Shown one piece after another: positions 35,180 to 44,960 of a DNA stretch of 64,000 nt (the first letter of the stretch is position 1; every line of letters begins with the position of its first letter). Made by a program: the position numbers and the translations under genes. Under the pieces are notes generated by a model. It ran no database searches. It saw only the letters and a program-made list of their open reading frames with translations, and was not told the DNA's origin. Source of the stretch: Linderina pennispora (Eukaryota > Kickxellomycota > Kickxellomycetes > Kickxellales > Kickxellaceae); NCBI RefSeq assembly GCF_002104995.1, contig NW_024468253.1:744001-808000 (forward strand). The letters run 5' to 3'.

Positions 35180-36464
35180 ATTTGAGTAGATCCATTGATA
35201 CCAACACGATAGTGACTCTGGCAAGATGTGAACCTGATGGGCCTGCTGTTCCTGCCGAGTGACATCGATAAGGAGCTCAGTCCTGCTGCAGCGGGTGGGG
35301 ATTTTACAGCCAATCGGACGTGCTGGCCATGAGCGGCGGATGTCCTTTGCTTCGCAGATTCGTGCATCTGGGCAGGCCGAGTACGACCACGATGCCATCA
35401 TTGCCCGAGAGCGCAACAGCGATAGTCATTTTTCCCACCAACGAGCACATCCTATTTGGCGCATGGCCACCGAGCGGCAGCAACTGCAGCAGTGGAAGGA
35501 CAAAGGAGCGAAGAATGGGCAGCGCCGCCGCTGCTGACTATGGTTCATGTGACATGGGTGGAGCGCCAGCAGCGGTAGTGCATATCAACACATTACCCAC
35601 ACGCCAATCTCAACATGTCGGTGATTATCAGCCAGTCGATTCCCAGCTGCATCGACGGCGTTCAGCGACTTTTTTATTTTTTGTGCGCGCGGCATTTGCC
35701 ATGACAATTTTTTTTTTTGGCGCACATGGCCATTGCAGCTGCACATGTCTTTTTCACCGCAGTGACATGGGCTGCCTTTATTTCGGTGCTCGATTGCCAG
35801 CGCTTATTTTCGCTGTATCCCGACCACTTTCAACGCATGCGTCTGCAGAGTAGTGTGAAGGATAGACAATAAATTCGGCGCGCACCGGTAGTGGTCGTAG
35901 GCCCAGAGGCTAATATCCGGCAGCCTAGATAGGACCCGCAAAACCCGAGAGCCGGTTTTGGAGTGCGGATTGACCCTCCAGACTCGGCGACACAGCGGGA
36001 AGCGGATTGTCCTCTGCTGCTTTTTCTCTTCGCTTAAAGTACACAGGCCATTTTTGGACAAACTTGTCGAAATCCTCCGACAGGCCAATAAGGCGGGGCT
36101 GTGGAAGGGGATGCACGGCTTGCATTAGAAAAATTAGACCTGAATCTGTTCCATAGAATCTTTCCGCTGCGCTACAGGACGGTAGTGTCAGGTAGTGCGG
36201 CGTTCACAGACAATCACTAGCTGGGAACATCCTATCGTCGAAGGAATTCACGTGCGAAGCTTGTGGCGAGATAGCGACAGCGAGGTGCAATTGAGAAAGC
36301 TCACAGGGCACGATGTGTGAATGCAGCCGCCAGCTGCACGCGGTGACGGAATTGGCGCTAGGAATAGCCACCCTTGTCCAGCCGGTGGTGGTTGATGCGC
36401 ATTCGGTGGATGCATAGAGCCCGAACAGCCGCCTGGTATGCAACGGGATGCATTTCTGGCCAGG
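35180..36464. other. Intergenic, small ORFs only
   Basis: About 1.3 kb between mannosyltransferase copy 2 and the next TATA element. A plus-strand ORF from an ATG near 35339 (MSFASQIRASGQAEYDHDAI...) and a minus-strand 66-codon ORF (35925-36125) are the only ones with near-normal codon use. Neither matches a family I know. T-runs occur at 35670-35720. Confidence 0.4.
35925..36125 (-). CDS. Possible small protein, 66 aa
   Basis: An ATG-started ORF beginning MQAVHPLPQPRLIGLSEDFD, with a mixed charged/hydrophobic helix-like segment (FDKFVQKWPVYFKRREKAAED) and a Pro/Ser-rich end. Composition resembles a real exon more than noise, but there is no known domain and no transcript evidence. It may be a first exon, since downstream donors are possible. 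Confidence 0.2.
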   Translation of the reverse strand: MQAVHPLPQPRLIGLSEDFDKFVQKWPVYFKRREKAAEDNPLPAVSPSLEGQSALQNRLSGFAGPI

Positions 36465-36472
36465 TATATAAA
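36465..36472 (+). promoter_or_regulatory. TATA box
   Basis: TATATAAA, followed about 250 bp later by the ATG at 36714 of a possible two-exon small gene or alternative first exon. Confidence 0.45.
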
Positions 36473-36713
36473 TTCTCCGACGGAGCGACACGGAGTCAGG
36501 ATGAACGCCAAGCAAGACTCCAGCACCACCTCTCCATTCCTCCGTTCTGTTCGCCCTTCTGCAGCGGATTATTCTACCCTTTCAGGCGCCATTTTTATTT
36601 ATCCAGCAAAGAAGCAGTCACAGAAACCACCTTCGCAGCCTCCTCCACCTGCAAGAAATCTATTAATTCCCCACACCATCTCTGCGCCGCCAGGATCCGT
36701 GCTAACATCCGCC

Positions 36714-36924
36714 ATGTCACCCGCCAACAGCAAGAAGCAGGACCTGCCGCGCCGGCCTTCGTACGAGCTGGAGCCACTGCAAGGTGAGTCACAGTGACAG
36801 CAGGATATTTTACTGACTGATCATCATCACGACCACTGAAGTCACCCGTGAATTTTGTGCTGGACATCTCTTTTGGCGCACTGGATTGCCGCCCTCCCCT
36901 GCCAGTGAATCTCAGAGCCCGTAG
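36714..36924 (+). CDS. Possible small gene or alternative upstream exon of PYC
   Basis: Exon 36714-36783 starts ATG and encodes MSPANSKKQDLPRRPSYELE, ending in a consensus donor (CAAG|GTGAGT). A short intron to 36841 (CTGAC branch-like motif, CTGAAG acceptor) joins an exon that stops at 36924, giving 50 residues in all. A TATA box lies upstream at 36465. Alternatively the donor joins a later acceptor and the exon is an alternative 5' end for pyruvate carboxylase at 37498. No homologue is recognised. Confidence 0.25.
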
Positions 36925-37497
36925 CAGCATATTTCTCCGTTGTTATCTACCGGCGCATCCGCCCAAGGAACAGAGCGCGCCTCTGAGCAGTTTCTCTGAG
37001 CAACGTGTGATTTGAGAGCCTTGCTCCTTTTTGGCTCTGTGCTACATGCTGCTGCCCCGCCTCCTTTCGGCATATTGCCATGGTTTGCAAAAGAGATAGC
37101 GGCAAGTTTGGGAAGCCATGACGCCGAGGAGTGGGACAAGGGGCGTGTTTTTTTTTTCGCAGCCCGTTAGCTCCAGGCGGAGGTGTTGCATCTTCCATCA
37201 GCTGGCGATGACGCTATAAAAGCGCGGAGCAGCGCACCCAGGGCCCAGTTTCACGACATTGACATTTGATTCTAGCCCCTCTCCTTCCAAAACCTCTTGC
37301 TCAGCCCACCGTATCTTTTTCTCACACACACCTTTATTTGCACCAGGCCCCCGAGTCAGCTTATCCATTCCAAAAACGTACTGTTCCCACACCTGTGCTA
37401 TCATCGCCCACCACCACCTCTTCTCTGAAGCCGCCATCTGCTTACCCAGCTAAACCCACTCGCCAATCCCTTTCTCTGCCATCCAATTGTAGCTACT
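36925..37497 (+). promoter_or_regulatory. Pyruvate carboxylase promoter and 5' leader (TATA at 37215)
   Basis: TATAAAA at 37215-37221 is followed by a pyrimidine-rich leader (37260-37490) running to the PYC ATG at 37498, so transcription probably starts near 37245. The close match to a TATA box suggests a strong, regulated promoter. Confidence 0.6.
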
Positions 37498-40400
37498 ATG
37501 CCTGAGCTTGGTCTGCCCAGCGATGCCATTGCATCGATCTCAGCCTCGACCCGCCCGTCGCACCAGCCGGGCCATGAGTCGCCGGACATGAACTTCGACT
37601 ACCTGAAGTACAGCTTCAAGTCGCTCTCGCGGCAGCACTCGCGCGAGGACCTGACCAAGACCGGACAGGACAACGCCGAGAGCCTCGAGCGGCGGTATCA
37701 CATGCCCAACGAGGAGGGTCTGCTGCATCTCAAGAACACCTCCCCCGTTGTTTCCAAGCGGTTCCACAAGGTGCTTATTGCCAACCGCGGAGAAATCGCC
37801 ATGCGTGTTATGCGTACTGCGCACGAGCTCGGCCTCAAGACGGTCGCAATCTACGCGTACGAGGACCGCCTCAACATGCATCGGTACAAGGCCGACGAGT
37901 CGTACCAGATTGCGCCTGAGGGCAAGTACACGCCTGTCGGCGCATATCTGGCGCAGGACGAGATTGTTGCGATCGCCAAGGAGCGCAACTGCGACGCCGT
38001 GCACCCTGGCTACGGATTCCTGTCCGAGAACGCCGAGTTTGCGCGCAAGGTCGAGGCAGCCGGCATGCGGTGGGTTGGTCCGCGTCCCGAGACCATCGAT
38101 GACCTCGGCGACAAGGTCAAGGCGCGTAATGTGGCTAATGCCTGCGGCGTGCCGGTCGTTCCGGGTACCGACGGTCCGATCGAGGAGATCGAGGAGGCCA
38201 CCGAGTTCTGCAACAAGTACGGCTTCCCAGTCATCATCAAGGCTGCTATGGGCGGCGGTGGTCGCGGTATGCGTGTTGTGCGCAAGGCCGAGGAGCTGGC
38301 CGAGAGCTTTGAGCGTGCGCGTTCGGAGGCCCTGTCGGCGTTTGGCGACGGCACCGTGTTCATTGAGCGGTTCCTCGACCGGCCCAAGCACATTGAGGTG
38401 CAGCTGCTCGGAGACGGCAAGGACAACGTGATCCACCTGTACGAGCGCGACTGCTCCGTGCAGCGGCGGCACCAGAAGGTGGTGGAGATTGCCCCTGCCC
38501 CTACGCTGGATGAGTCTGTGCGTGACGCCATCCTGGCCGATGCCGTCAAGATTGCCAAGCACGTCAACTACCGCAACGCCGGTACGGCCGAGTTCCTGGT
38601 GGACAGCCGCGGACACTACTTCATTGAGATCAACCCGCGCATCCAGGTCGAGCACACTGTGACTGAAGAGGTCACTGGTCTTGACCTGATCTCGCTGCAG
38701 CTGCACATTGCGGCTGGCTGGTCGCTGAACGAGCTGCACCTGTCCCAGGACCGCGTCAGTGTGCGTGGGTTCGCTATCCAGTGCCGTGTTACCACCGAGG
38801 ACCCGGCGCAGGGATTCCAGCCCGACACTGGCAAGATCGAGGTGTACCGCTCGCCTGGAGGCAACGGTGTTCGTCTCGACGGAGGCTCGGGTTTCATGGG
38901 CTCGATCATCACTCCCCACTACGACTCGCTGCTGGTCAAGCTGACGTGCTCGGGAGCCACGTTCGAGAAGGCGCGCCGCCGCATGCTCGCTTCGCTGGTC
39001 GAGTTCCGCATCCGCGGAGTCAAGACCAACATGTGGTTCCTGCAGCATCTGCTGACCAACGATGTGTTCATGAAGGGTGACTGCTGGACCACCTACATCG
39101 ACGACACGCCGTCGCTGTTTGCCGTGACCAAGTTCCGCAACCGCGCAACCAAGCTGCTCAACTACCTTGGAGACGTTGTGGCCAACGGCTGCCGCATCCA
39201 GGGCCTTGTGCAGAAGCCCCAGCCGGGCCTGCAGGAGCCGGTGATCCCCACGCTGTACGACGCGCAGGGCAACGTCATTGATGTGACGCAGGAGCCGCCC
39301 AAGGGCTGGCGCGACGTGCTGCTGGAGCAGGGCCCCGCGGCGTTTGCGCAGGCTGTGCGCCAGCACAAGGGCGTCCTGATCATGGACACCACCTGGCGTG
39401 ACGCGCACCAGTCGCTGCTGGCGACCCGTCTGCGCACACACGATATGGAGCGCATTGCCAAGACCACCTCGCACGCGCTGTCCAACGCTTTTGCGCTCGA
39501 GATGTGGGGCGGTGCCACCTTCGACGTGGCGATGCGGTTCCTGCACGAGGACCCCTGGGACCGCCTGGACCGCCTGCGCAAGCTTGTGCCCAACATCCCG
39601 TTCCAGATGCTGCTGCGCGGCGCCAATGCCGTCGGCTACACGTCGTACCCGGACAACGTCGTGTACGAGTTCTGCAAGCAGGCGCGCAACCATGGTGTCG
39701 ATGTGTTCCGTGTCTTCGACTCGCTCAACTACGTCGAGAACCTGAGGCTCGGCATTGAGGCCGTGCGCCAGGCCAATGGTGTCATCGAGGCTACAGTCTG
39801 CTACACTGGCGACGTGACCAACCCGGCCAAGCACCCCAAGTACACGCTCGAGTACTACCTCGACCTCGTCGACGAGCTGGTGGCCCTGGACATCCACGTC
39901 CTTGGCATCAAGGACATGGCTGGCCTGCTCAAGCCGCGTGCTGCCACCATGCTGATCGGCGCCATCCGTGCGCGTCACCCGAACCTCCCGATCCACGTGC
40001 ACATGCACGATACGGCTGGAGCCGGTGTGGCCGCGCTGATGGCCGCTGCCGAGGCTGGCGCCGATATTGTCGATCTCGCCGTCGACAGCATGTCGGGCAC
40101 CACCTCGCAGCCATGCATGGGCGCCTTCGTGTCGGCGCTCGAGGAGACCGAGAGCGACACCGGCGTGTCGTTTGAGGCTGTGCAGGCGCTGAACTCGTAC
40201 TGGGAGCAGACCCGCCTGCTGTACTCGTGCTTCGACCCTGGAGTCAAGGCGTCAGACACCTCGGTGTACCTGCACGAGATGCCTGGCGGCCAGTACACCA
40301 ACCTGCTGTTCCAGGCCCAGTCGCTGGGCCTGGGCACGCGCTGGGGTGAGGTCAAGCTGGCGTATGCCGAGGCCAACCGCATCTGCGGTGACCTGGTCAA

Positions 40401-41232
40401 GGTCACGCCCAGCAGCAAGGTCGTCGGCGACTTTGCGCAGTTCATGGTGTCTAACCATCTGACCGGCGACGAGGTTGCTGAGCGCGCTGCCACGCTGTCA
40501 TTCCCCAAGTCGGTGGTCGAGTTCTTCCAGGGCTACCTGGGCCAGCCCGTGGGCGGCTTCCCCGAGGAGCTGCGTGCTGCCATTATCCGCGACGCGCCGA
40601 GAATCGACACCCGTCCTGGCGCCACCATGGAGCCGCTGGACTTTGACCAGCTGCGCCGCGACCTTGAGGACAAGTGGGGCCCTGGCTCCATCCGCGACGT
40701 CGACCTTGTCTCGGCTGCCCTGTATCCGGCTGTCTTTGACGAGTTCCAGTCGCAGCGCCAAAAGTTCGGCGACCTGTCGCTGATCCCCACGCCGCTGTTC
40801 CTGACACCCCTCGAGACCAACCAGGAGATCCAGGTCCAGCTCGAGGTCGGCAAGACCCTCATCATCCGCTACATTGCCCTTGGCCCGCTGCAGACCGCCA
40901 CTGCCAAGCGCGACGTGTACTTTGAGATCAACGGCGAGCCGCGCATCGTCACTGTCGACGACCTGTCGGTTCAGCCCGAGGTCAAGGCCCGCGTCCGCGC
41001 CGACCCCAAGCAGAAGAACCAGCTCGGCGCCCCCATGAGCGGCGCTGTCGTCGAGATCAAGGTCGCTGTTGGCGACAAGGTCAAGGCCGGCCAGCCCGTG
41101 TGTGTGCTCAGCGCCATGAAGATGGAGACTGTTGTCGGTGCCCCGGCAGACGGTGTCATCGAGAACCTCGACATTGCCATCAACGACGCCCTGAGCGCTG
41201 GCGATCTGATCTGCTCTGTCAAGACCGACTAG
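37498..41232 (+). CDS. PYC1: Pyruvate carboxylase
   Basis: 1244 residues, single exon, intact. It is biotin- and ATP-dependent and converts pyruvate plus bicarbonate to oxaloacetate, feeding the TCA cycle, gluconeogenesis and NADPH/lipid supply. Order: biotin carboxylase from KVLIANRGEIAMRV (about residue 90), with the ATP-grasp glycine loop (AAMGGGGRGMR) and EINPRIQVEHT; carboxyltransferase from about 620 with TTWRDAHQSLLATR and the GIKDMAGLLKP/HMHDTAGAG metal site; PC tetramerisation; and the C-terminal biotinyl domain with VLSAMKMETV, biotin on Lys1208. The roughly 85-residue N-terminal extension, rich in Ser/Arg (SFKSLSRQHSREDL), is much longer than in yeast PYC1 and is not an obvious mitochondrial presequence. 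The gene is convergent with the DnaJ gene (56-bp gap). Confidence 0.98.
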   Translation: MPELGLPSDAIASISASTRPSHQPGHESPDMNFDYLKYSFKSLSRQHSREDLTKTGQDNAESLERRYHMPNEEGLLHLKNTSPVVSKRFHKVLIANRGEIAMRVMRTAHELGLKTVAIYAYEDRLNMHRYKADESYQIAPEGKYTPVGAYLAQDEIVAIAKERNCDAVHPGYGFLSENAEFARKVEAAGMRWVGPRPETIDDLGDKVKARNVANACGVPVVPGTDGPIEEIEEATEFCNKYGFPVIIKAAMGGGGRGMRVVRKAEELAESFERARSEALSAFGDGTVFIERFLDRPKHIEVQLLGDGKDNVIHLYERDCSVQRRHQKVVEIAPAPTLDESVRDAILADAVKIAKHVNYRNAGTAEFLVDSRGHYFIEINPRIQVEHTVTEEVTGLDLISLQLHIAAGWSLNELHLSQDRVSVRGFAIQCRVTTEDPAQGFQPDTGKIEVYRSPGGNGVRLDGGSGFMGSIITPHYDSLLVKLTCSGATFEKARRRMLASLVEFRIRGVKTNMWFLQHLLTNDVFMKGDCWTTYIDDTPSLFAVTKFRNRATKLLNYLGDVVANGCRIQGLVQKPQPGLQEPVIPTLYDAQGNVIDVTQEPPKGWRDVLLEQGPAAFAQAVRQHKGVLIMDTTWRDAHQSLLATRLRTHDMERIAKTTSHALSNAFALEMWGGATFDVAMRFLHEDPWDRLDRLRKLVPNIPFQMLLRGANAVGYTSYPDNVVYEFCKQARNHGVDVFRVFDSLNYVENLRLGIEAVRQANGVIEATVCYTGDVTNPAKHPKYTLEYYLDLVDELVALDIHVLGIKDMAGLLKPRAATMLIGAIRARHPNLPIHVHMHDTAGAGVAALMAAAEAGADIVDLAVDSMSGTTSQPCMGAFVSALEETESDTGVSFEAVQALNSYWEQTRLLYSCFDPGVKASDTSVYLHEMPGGQYTNLLFQAQSLGLGTRWGEVKLAYAEANRICGDLVKVTPSSKVVGDFAQFMVSNHLTGDEVAERAATLSFPKSVVEFFQGYLGQPVGGFPEELRAAIIRDAPRIDTRPGATMEPLDFDQLRRDLEDKWGPGSIRDVDLVSAALYPAVFDEFQSQRQKFGDLSLIPTPLFLTPLETNQEIQVQLEVGKTLIIRYIALGPLQTATAKRDVYFEINGEPRIVTVDDLSVQPEVKARVRADPKQKNQLGAPMSGAVVEIKVAVGDKVKAGQPVCVLSAMKMETVVGAPADGVIENLDIAINDALSAGDLICSVKTD

Positions 41233-41288
41233 CTTTTTTGCTTTTAGCTTCCTCACCTCGCTAGCAACTACTATTTATTAACCTTCCC

Positions 41289-42521
41289 TCAGAGCTCATC
41301 GTGTGTCTGCCGTGCCTGGCGCTGGCCGTCCTTCTTGGGCTCCCACTTGGCCTTCGACTCGTGACCAAAGAGCCGCCGCACCTCGTCCTTGCTGGCCGCA
41401 TCCAGCTCCTTCGGGAACTGGATCCAGTATGTGACAAACAGGTCGCCGAATTTGCTTGCGCCTGCCCCGCGCCTCGGCATTCCCTTGCCGGCTAGCCGCT
41501 GCACGTATCCAGGCGGCGTCACCGCTTTCCTGGCGATTTCGACCTTGGACTTGTTGTCCACATGCAGCAGCGTGCGGTCGAACCCTACCAGCGCGTCCGC
41601 CAGTGTGATCGTCTCCTCTGCATACAAGTCGTCGCCGCGCCGCTCGTACACCTTGTGCGGCTCCTGCTGCAGATGGAACACGACCGATCCCGGTTCATGG
41701 TCTGGATGCTGGTCTGCCTCCTCCTCGAACGCCACGAGCTCGCCGTCAGCCATGCCTGGCTCCACGCGAATCGTCAGCTGGTCGCTGGCGCGCGTCACCC
41801 TGGTCCCCTTGCAGTGCGGGCACTCCTTGGTCACCTTCCTCCCCTTGCCGTGGCATTCATCGCACGTCGTCTGCATCTGCTGCACAATCCCAGGACCCAG
41901 CATCTGCTTAATAATCCGCACGCCGCTGCCGCCGCATGTGCTGCACGTGTCGATATCGTCCGGCGACGCCGCTCCTGACCCGTCGCAGTGAGGGCAGATT
42001 GCCTGCTTTGAAATATCCACGTCGATTTCCGCCCCCGCATACAGCTCCAGCAGCGTCACCGGCACATGGATGTGCACGTCCGGCCCGCGCGGCTTCGCCC
42101 TGCCGCCCCCGCCGCGTCGGTCGAATTTGACATGGCCGCCAAAGAACTGCGCGAAAATATCAAACGGGTCGTGGAACCCGCCATTGCCCGCCCCCTGGTT
42201 CTTCAGTCCCTCCTCGCCGTACCGGTTGTAGATTTCGCGCTTCTCCGAGTCGCTCAGTACCTCGTATGCTTGCGCCAGCTCGATGAACCGCTCGTGCGCC
42301 GCCTCGTCGCCCGGGTTCTTGTCCGGATGGTGCTTCCGCGACAGTGTCTTGTACTGCCGCTTGATTTCGGACTGGGACGCGTCGCGCGATACGCCCAGGA
42401 TTTTGTAGTAGTCCTTGCCCGCCATCGCCAGTGTCGCGAAGAGCAATGTGCTAAGGTAGAGAACCGCCAAGAGCATGCTCGCCAGGCTGCGGGTGCCGCT
42501 ACAGCTTGCGGATCGCTGCAT
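41289..42521 (-). CDS. SCJ1: ER-lumen DnaJ/Hsp40 co-chaperone (SCJ1-like)
   Basis: 410 residues from the ATG at 42521, intact. A signal peptide (LASMLLAVLYLSTLLFATLA) precedes a J domain (DYYKILGVSRDASQSEIK; HPD catalytic tripeptide in KHHPDKNPG), a Gly/Phe linker, four zinc-finger motifs (CPHCDGSG, CSTCGGSG, CDECHGKG, CPHCKGTR) and C-terminal substrate-binding beta domains. It ends in HDEL, the fungal ER-retrieval signal. It stimulates BiP/Kar2 ATPase for folding and degradation of secretory proteins. The signal peptide, full zinc-finger set and HDEL together identify the SCJ1/DNAJB11 type rather than mitochondrial or cytosolic DnaJ. Confidence 0.95.
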   Translation of the reverse strand: MQRSASCSGTRSLASMLLAVLYLSTLLFATLAMAGKDYYKILGVSRDASQSEIKRQYKTLSRKHHPDKNPGDEAAHERFIELAQAYEVLSDSEKREIYNRYGEEGLKNQGAGNGGFHDPFDIFAQFFGGHVKFDRRGGGGRAKPRGPDVHIHVPVTLLELYAGAEIDVDISKQAICPHCDGSGAASPDDIDTCSTCGGSGVRIIKQMLGPGIVQQMQTTCDECHGKGRKVTKECPHCKGTRVTRASDQLTIRVEPGMADGELVAFEEEADQHPDHEPGSVVFHLQQEPHKVYERRGDDLYAEETITLADALVGFDRTLLHVDNKSKVEIARKAVTPPGYVQRLAGKGMPRRGAGASKFGDLFVTYWIQFPKELDAASKDEVRRLFGHESKAKWEPKKDGQRQARQTHDEL

Positions 42522-43442
42522 GTTGTAGAAAAGGGTGTGTTTAATGGTGATTGAATACAGGGGTGTCTAGAGGAAAGAGAAGCAGAGGAAGGCGGCTTCT
42601 GCTGCTTATTTTTTGTTTCTGGCTGCAGGACCCACGTCTCCGGCTATGCAAAAAGCCCGATGACGCCTGATGCTGGAGGTTACGCTTGGAATAGCGTGGG
42701 CTGCCACTATTGGCCAGGGCTGCAGATCAGATCGTGGCGTAATCTGTCAAGCATTTAATCGCCTTGTGGGACTGCCAAGAGCTGCAGGCGCAGCGGGCCA
42801 ATCAGTCCCCAAACCGGACTGCTCAAAATTTTTACTTTCACGATCCCGGCCACTCAGGAACAGGCACAATTTCGAAGCCAGCTTCGAATCGAATGAGCCA
42901 AGAAGCGGCGTGTTTGGGACGATCCCTCTGTTTTTGCGCTGTACACGGATGCACACGCTTCTTGAAGCGACCCAATCTCTCTACTGCTGCATTGCAAACC
43001 TACCATTTGCCACCGCCCAAGCTATTTTTCGCAGAGCACAGGTGTCTGTGGCTCTCTTGGCAGATCGGCCAACCTCCAGCTGGCCTGATGTTTATGTGTG
43101 CGTTAACTTGGCCCCTCCCTGTCAAATGTGTGGCGATCGCCTCCGTGAGGCTGCTCTCTCTCCATCCTCATTCGCTCTCGGTAGCTGCCCCTTCAAATCG
43201 CCCGAGTACTTGCTGCAGCAACGAACTCACCATGCCACTGTCTCCTTGCTCGTGTTTTGCTTTGTCTATTCCTTTCTCCCTCTCCCCTCCTTCATACAAC
43301 TGTCAACAGAGAAAACAATACACCTTCTCTTTCTTTTTCATTCTACCTTTTGTCTTTTTGTGGCTACCCAGAGAAACCTGGGTGTTATCGTTTAGAGCGT
43401 AGACCAGCAAGCTGCATTTGCACATAGACATACAGCGAAACT
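42522..43442. promoter_or_regulatory. Bidirectional promoter region, SCJ1-like and desaturase genes
   Basis: 921 bp between divergent ATGs. The desaturase side carries long pyrimidine tracts (43220-43360), typical of fungal leaders. No coding ORF is recognised. Confidence 0.5.
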
Positions 43443-44960
43443 ATGCCTGCCCGCACATCATCCCCGTTCATTCCACACAGCAAGCTTGCCGACCGGCGCC
43501 GCAGCAAGCTCCCGCCTATGTCGCCGTCCACCATGCGCGAGCGCATCGCCAACGGCGAGTTCCTGGTGATCATCGATGGCCTGGTGGTCAAGCTCAACAA
43601 CTTTATCAGCAAACACCCGGGCGGCCCGCTCGCCATCATGCACATGGTGGGCCGTGATGCGACCGACGAAGTCCATTCAATGCACCTGAAAGAAGTCATT
43701 GACGACATTATGCCGCGTTGGGCTGTCGCCACATTTGTCCCTGGAGAGAAGGACGGATTCAAAGTGTCGTACGTCGAGGATATGGAGCTGCCGTATTCGG
43801 CTGCGCGCTCGGCAGTCAGCGAGGGCGAGCGGACCAAAGAGGGTACAGACTACGCTGCAATTCAACATGACTTCCGTCAGCTCGACCAGAAATTGCACGA
43901 CGCTGGCTACTACAAGTGCAACTACTGGGACTACGCATTTGACATCGCCCGATACATCACATTCTTCGCCACTGCTGTATCTCTGATCATCTGGGGTCCA
44001 CATATCATATGGACCTACCTGCTGGCAGGTGTCAGCACTGCGCTGCTGTGGCAACAGTTGGCCTTCCTGGCACACGACCTTGGCCATAACGAGGTCACAG
44101 GGAACTCGAAATTCGATATGGTCGTGGGCATCTGCATCGCCGATTTGCTTGGCGGTCTTAGCGTCGGCTGGTGGAAAAAGAACCACAACACGCACCACAT
44201 CGTCACCAACGACATCGACAACGACCCGGATATCCAGCACATGCCGTTCTTTGCCATCTCGACAAAGTTCTTTGAGAGCCGCTACTCGACGTACTACAAC
44301 CGCATCATGGAGTTTGACGCCGCCGCCAAGTTCTTCATCTCGATGCAAGACAAGCTGTATTATCTGATCATGTGCTTTGCACGCTTCAACCTGTACGTCT
44401 TGAGCTGGAACTACATGCTGTTCAGCGACTTTGCGCCGTTCCGCTCGCTGGAGCTTGGCTGTGTCGGACTCTTCCTCCTCTGGTTCAGCTACCTCCTCTC
44501 GTACATCCCAACCTGGCAGTACCTGCTCACCTACATTTTCGTGTCTCACTCGGTGTCTGCCATCCTGCACATCCAGATCACGCTCTCGCATTTCGCCATG
44601 TCGACCGAGTCGCCCGACCCCGAGCGCGAGTGCTTTGCGGCGCGGCAGATCCGCACAACCATGGACGTCATCTGTCCTACCTACTTTGACTGGTTCCACG
44701 GCGGCCTGCAGTACCAAATCGAGCACCATCTGTTCCCGCGTCTGCCGCGGCACAAGCTGCGCAGCGTGCAGCCCATGGTCCGAGAGATTTGCAAGCGGCA
44801 CGGTATGGACTTTATGGAGTTCTCGTTCATTGACGGAAATGTCTACACGATTCGCTGGCTTGGCGAGATTGCCAGCCAGGTCAAGGTGTACAATTGCCGC
44901 GAGAAGCTCGAGAGCGAGCAGATCAGCGCACTGAAGCAGGCCATTTCAGTAAAGAGCTAG
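43443..44960 (+). CDS. Cytochrome b5-fused front-end fatty acid/sphingolipid desaturase
   Basis: 505 residues, intact, single exon. An N-terminal cytochrome b5 domain carries the heme motif HPGG (SKHPGGPLAIMHMVG, about residue 57) and feeds electrons to the membrane desaturase. The three iron-binding histidine boxes are HDLGHN (about 215), HNTHH (about 250) and QIEHH (about 425); the Gln replacing the first His of box 3 marks front-end desaturases. Several membrane helices lie between. The ER enzyme inserts a double bond toward the carboxyl end (delta-5, delta-6 or delta-8). Sequence alone does not fix the regioselectivity; sphingolipid delta-8 and fatty-acyl delta-6 are the main candidates. 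It complements FAS in the lipid-synthesis theme of this window. Confidence 0.93.
   Translation: MPARTSSPFIPHSKLADRRRSKLPPMSPSTMRERIANGEFLVIIDGLVVKLNNFISKHPGGPLAIMHMVGRDATDEVHSMHLKEVIDDIMPRWAVATFVPGEKDGFKVSYVEDMELPYSAARSAVSEGERTKEGTDYAAIQHDFRQLDQKLHDAGYYKCNYWDYAFDIARYITFFATAVSLIIWGPHIIWTYLLAGVSTALLWQQLAFLAHDLGHNEVTGNSKFDMVVGICIADLLGGLSVGWWKKNHNTHHIVTNDIDNDPDIQHMPFFAISTKFFESRYSTYYNRIMEFDAAAKFFISMQDKLYYLIMCFARFNLYVLSWNYMLFSDFAPFRSLELGCVGLFLLWFSYLLSYIPTWQYLLTYIFVSHSVSAILHIQITLSHFAMSTESPDPERECFAARQIRTTMDVICPTYFDWFHGGLQYQIEHHLFPRLPRHKLRSVQPMVREICKRHGMDFMEFSFIDGNVYTIRWLGEIASQVKVYNCREKLESEQISALKQAISVKS

Noticed and set aside
37540..40008. 822-codon open frame antisense to pyruvate carboxylase
   Set aside because: It mirrors the GC3-rich PYC codons (Val/Leu/His/Arg-rich, no domain); PYC on the plus strand is unmistakable.
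43677..44801. 374-codon minus-strand ORF over the desaturase
   Set aside because: The histidine boxes and cytochrome b5 motif are on the plus strand; the antisense frame has no domain.
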